64,000 bases of DNA from Mitsuaria sp. PDC51 (lineage in GTDB: Bacteria > Pseudomonadota > Gammaproteobacteria > Burkholderiales > Burkholderiaceae_C). The stretch is from the NCBI RefSeq assembly GCF_900113225.1, contig NZ_FOZE01000001.1, positions 2,046,001 through 2,110,000 on the forward strand, given 5' to 3'. The position numbers and the translations under genes were made by a program. Under the pieces are notes generated by a model. That model ran no database searches. It was not told the origin of the DNA and was given only the letters and a program-made list of their open reading frames with translations. Of the stretch, positions 62,044 through 64,000 are shown piece after piece (within the stretch, counting starts at the first letter, position 1; every line of letters begins with the position of its first letter).

Positions 62044-62823
62044 ATGAGGCCGCGCACCGCCTTGTCGGCGGCCCTGACCGGGCTGCTGCTCGCCGCCTGT
62101 GGCGACCACCGGACCGAATCGCCGGTCCAGTCGCCCGGCGCGCCGGCGCGGCCCGCGACGAAGGTCCTGGAAGCGGGCGCCGCCGTCCTGCAGGACAAGC
62201 CGCCGATCGAGGCGCTCAATGCCTACCTCGATGGCTTCCACTTCTACAACGGGCGGCCCACGGCGCAGATGGAGGCGCATCACTACTGCGCCGTCCTCAA
62301 CGAGGAACTCATCCAATGCGTCATCTACGACGGCAACGTCAAGGACGCGAAGCTGATGGGCGTGGAATACATCATCAGCGGCCAGCAGTTCGCGGCCTTG
62401 CCGGCGGCGGAGAAGCGCCTGTGGCACAGCCATGTGCATGAGGTGAAGTCCGGCCAACTGATCGCGCCCGGCATTCCCGAGGCGGCCGAGCGGCAGCTGA
62501 TGGAACGGCTGGTCGGCACCTACGGGAAGACCTGGCACACCTGGCACACCGATGAGGGCAAGTCGCTGCCCTTGGGCGTGCCGCAGCTGATGATGGGCTT
62601 CACCGCGGACGGCCAGGCGGACGCGGCCATGGTGGCCGCGCGCGACCAGCGATTCGGCGTCGTCAGCGCGCGCAAGCGCGAGCAGCGCGGCGCCATCCCC
62701 GCCCCGCCCATCGATGCGGGCGCGGATGCCTGGCGCCGCGGACAGGTCTATCAGATCCCCGATCCGACGGGCGCGCACGGGGCCGGTGCCCATGTGCCCG
62801 GGCGGGCCCCGTCCGCGCGGTGA
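62044..62823 (+). CDS. DUF1264 (OBAP-like) lipoprotein
   Basis: 259 aa from the ATG at 62044. Lipoprotein signal (LTGLLLAACGD, lipobox LAAC). The DUF1264 core is strong: NAYLDGFHFYNGRPTAQMEA, HHYCAVLNEELIQCVIYDGN, KDAKLMGVEYIISG, KRLWHSHVHEVKSGQLIAPG. The family includes plant oil-body-associated proteins and bacterial homologues of unknown function. A His-rich pair (HTWHTDEG) is conserved in the family. Confidence 0.87.
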   Translation: MRPRTALSAALTGLLLAACGDHRTESPVQSPGAPARPATKVLEAGAAVLQDKPPIEALNAYLDGFHFYNGRPTAQMEAHHYCAVLNEELIQCVIYDGNVKDAKLMGVEYIISGQQFAALPAAEKRLWHSHVHEVKSGQLIAPGIPEAAERQLMERLVGTYGKTWHTWHTDEGKSLPLGVPQLMMGFTADGQADAAMVAARDQRFGVVSARKREQRGAIPAPPIDAGADAWRRGQVYQIPDPTGAHGAGAHVPGRAPSAR

Positions 62824-62836
62824 GCGCGTCGCGTCT

Positions 62837-63268
62837 TCAGCCCGTGGACACCGCAATGCGCCGCGGCTGCGCATGCGCCTGCTTGGGGATCCGCAGCGTC
62901 AGCACGCCGTCCTTCATGCCGGCCTCGATGCGGCCCATGTCGAGCTCGCGGCTCAAGGTGAAGGCGCGGCGGAAACGCGGCACGCTCACCTCGGCCCACA
63001 GCGGGCGCATGCCGTCCGGCGCGCTGACCGCGGCCTCGCCTTCGATCACCAGCGTCTCGCCATCGAGCCGGACATCGAGCGCTTCCCGCGGCACGCCCGG
63101 CATGTCGGCCAGCAGCGTGATGCCGCCGGCGTCCTCGAAGATCTCGACCGCGGGTTCCGCGACCGCGCGGGGACCGGAGACGGGCTTCCCGGCCGACGCG
63201 TTCTGCCCGGTCGAGGCCAGTTCCGCACGGGCGCCATCGGCGCGGGTCAGTTGGGTGTGGGTGGACAT
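62837..63268 (-). CDS. Hsp20 small heat-shock protein
   Basis: 143 aa from the ATG at 63268 with AAGGAGCTG ahead. Alpha-crystallin domain: VEIFEDAGGITLLADMPGVP, EALDVRLDGETLVIEGEA, FRRAFTLSRELDMGRIEAGM and the conserved KDGVLTLRIPKQ. It acts as an ATP-independent holdase. It lies 29 bases downstream of the second Hsp20 gene, in the same orientation, so the two are likely co-transcribed. Confidence 0.93.
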   Translation of the reverse strand: MSTHTQLTRADGARAELASTGQNASAGKPVSGPRAVAEPAVEIFEDAGGITLLADMPGVPREALDVRLDGETLVIEGEAAVSAPDGMRPLWAEVSVPRFRRAFTLSRELDMGRIEAGMKDGVLTLRIPKQAHAQPRRIAVSTG

Positions 63269-63297
63269 GACAGCTCCTTTCTTCGTGAGGTCGTCGT

Positions 63298-63750
63298 TCA
63301 CTGGACGTTGATGCGCTGCGGACGGGCGGCTTCGCGCAACCCCACCGTGACGCGCAGCACGCCGTCGCGGTAATGCGCGTCCACGCTGCCGGTGTCGGCA
63401 TCGTCGGGCAGCGCCACGGCGCGGGTGAAGCGGCCGTGCCAGCGCTCCGCGGCGTAGAGCTGCACGCCGTCGGACGAGTCGCGCGCGGTGGGCTTGCGCT
63501 CGCCGGAGATCCGCAGCACGCCGCGCTCGACGGTCACGTCGATGGCTTGCGCGTCCAGGCCGGCGGCGAAGGCGTAGACCTCGATGGAGCGCTCGGTGCG
63601 GCCCACGTTGATCGGCGGGAAGGCGCCCGCCGTCGCCGAGCGGATGCTGTCCGCCAGACCGTCCGGCGCGCGCGAACGCGACAGCGCCTGCTGCAGCTGG
63701 GTGAGCTGCTCCAGCAGGCCTTGAGGGCGGTGGAACACGGTATCGAACAT
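63298..63750 (-). CDS. Hsp20 small heat-shock protein
   Basis: 150 aa from the ATG at 63750, preceded by a full AGGAGG. Alpha-crystallin domain: PPINVGRTERSIEVYAFAAG, IDVTVERGVLRISGERK, and the ending YRDGVLRVTVGLREAARPQR. It starts MFDTVFHRPQGLLEQL. First gene of a two-gene small heat-shock operon; the paired proteins may form mixed oligomers. Confidence 0.92.
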   Translation of the reverse strand: MFDTVFHRPQGLLEQLTQLQQALSRSRAPDGLADSIRSATAGAFPPINVGRTERSIEVYAFAAGLDAQAIDVTVERGVLRISGERKPTARDSSDGVQLYAAERWHGRFTRAVALPDDADTGSVDAHYRDGVLRVTVGLREAARPQRINVQ

Positions 63751-63923
63751 GAGAGACCTCCTTTCCTGGTCGATGGATCGATGGGGTGATGAAAGGGATG
63801 GCGCAGGCGCCGTCCCGTGATGAACCGGTGGTGCGGACGACTGGATACGCGCGGCCAGGCTCGGCCCGAGGGCGACCCGAGGCGCTGGCTCGGCGGGCTC
63901 GCGCCGTCGCGGCAAGGCGGGCG
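63751..63923. other. Region upstream of the Hsp20 operon
   Basis: No gene. It should hold the Hsp20 promoter; I see no clear heat-shock sigma consensus or ROSE-type thermosensor by eye. Confidence 0.4.
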
Positions 63924-64000
63924 CTATCGCCCGTCAGGACGGGACGCGGCCTTGGTCGTGGTCTTGGTTGCCGTCGCGGCGGGGGAGGGCTCGCGCGCGA
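63924..64000 (-). CDS. Possible C-terminal end of a basic Ala/Thr/Lys-rich protein (partial)
   Basis: On the minus strand a frame enters from the right edge and stops with TAG at 63924-63926. The 24 visible residues end ATKTTTKAASRPDGR, like the Lys/Ala/Thr-rich tails of DNA-binding or phasin-type proteins. Too short to identify. Confidence 0.3.
   Translation of the reverse strand, partial: AREPSPAATATKTTTKAASRPDGR

Overview
The window is about 70% GC, with tightly packed, often ATGA-overlapping genes. Protein types suggest a betaproteobacterium of the order Burkholderiales (Roseateles/Mitsuaria/Rubrivivax-like); this placement is inferred from protein flavour and base composition, not from a marker gene. 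No rRNA, tRNA, CRISPR array, transposase or integrase is visible.

Layout. 1-5.1 kb: a 5'-cut hybrid histidine kinase, an FNR-like regulator, an ornithine-carbamoyltransferase-like half protein behind a near-consensus FNR box, a DUF4142 protein and a GH128-type glucanase lipoprotein. 5.4-18.4 kb: the type VI secretion (T6SS) core operon tssA-tssB-tssC-hcp-hcp2-tagJ-[immunity-effector]-tssE-tssF-tssG-tssH. 18.5-20.4 kb: ynfA and a second effector/immunity pair that diverges from vgrG1. 20.5-31.0 kb: delivery module 1 (vgrG1, DUF6484, DUF2169, ketosynthase-like, PAAR-like, HNH nuclease toxin, repeat protein, TIGR02270, thioredoxin-like, SUKH). 31.2-32.9 kb: a secreted GH5 cellulase. 33.1-42.4 kb: paralogous delivery module 2 (vgrG2, DUF6484, TIGR02270, DUF2169, ketosynthase-like, PAAR-like, HNH-like toxin, repeat protein, DUF3396). 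42.5-55.7 kb: the phospho-signalling part of the T6SS (ppkA kinase, tagH/fha, pppA phosphatase), interrupted by lipoproteins, an acyltransferase, and an SOS-box-controlled radical SAM/DUF4130 DNA-repair pair. 55.7-64 kb: ordinary genes (alpha/beta hydrolase, Mn catalase, a Gln-rich protein, an S9 peptidase, DUF1264, two Hsp20 proteins).

How it works together. TssB/C/E/F/G/A/H, Hcp and VgrG give sheath, baseplate parts, tube, spike and recycling ATPase. DUF2169, PAAR-like and ketosynthase-like proteins are likely cargo-loading parts, and the nuclease and wall-hydrolase genes are the payload, with immunity genes beside them. PpkA, TagH and PppA form a threonine-phosphorylation switch. tssJ, tssK, tssL and tssM are absent from the window, so the membrane complex must be encoded elsewhere.

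The most interesting observation is a promoter block (TGACTTTCG, then a -35-like TT(G) element, a 17-base spacer and a -10-like hexamer) at the same spacing upstream of five T6SS units: tssA, vgrG1, vgrG2, ppkA and tagH. It looks like an undescribed activator site that ties the scattered T6SS units into one regulon.
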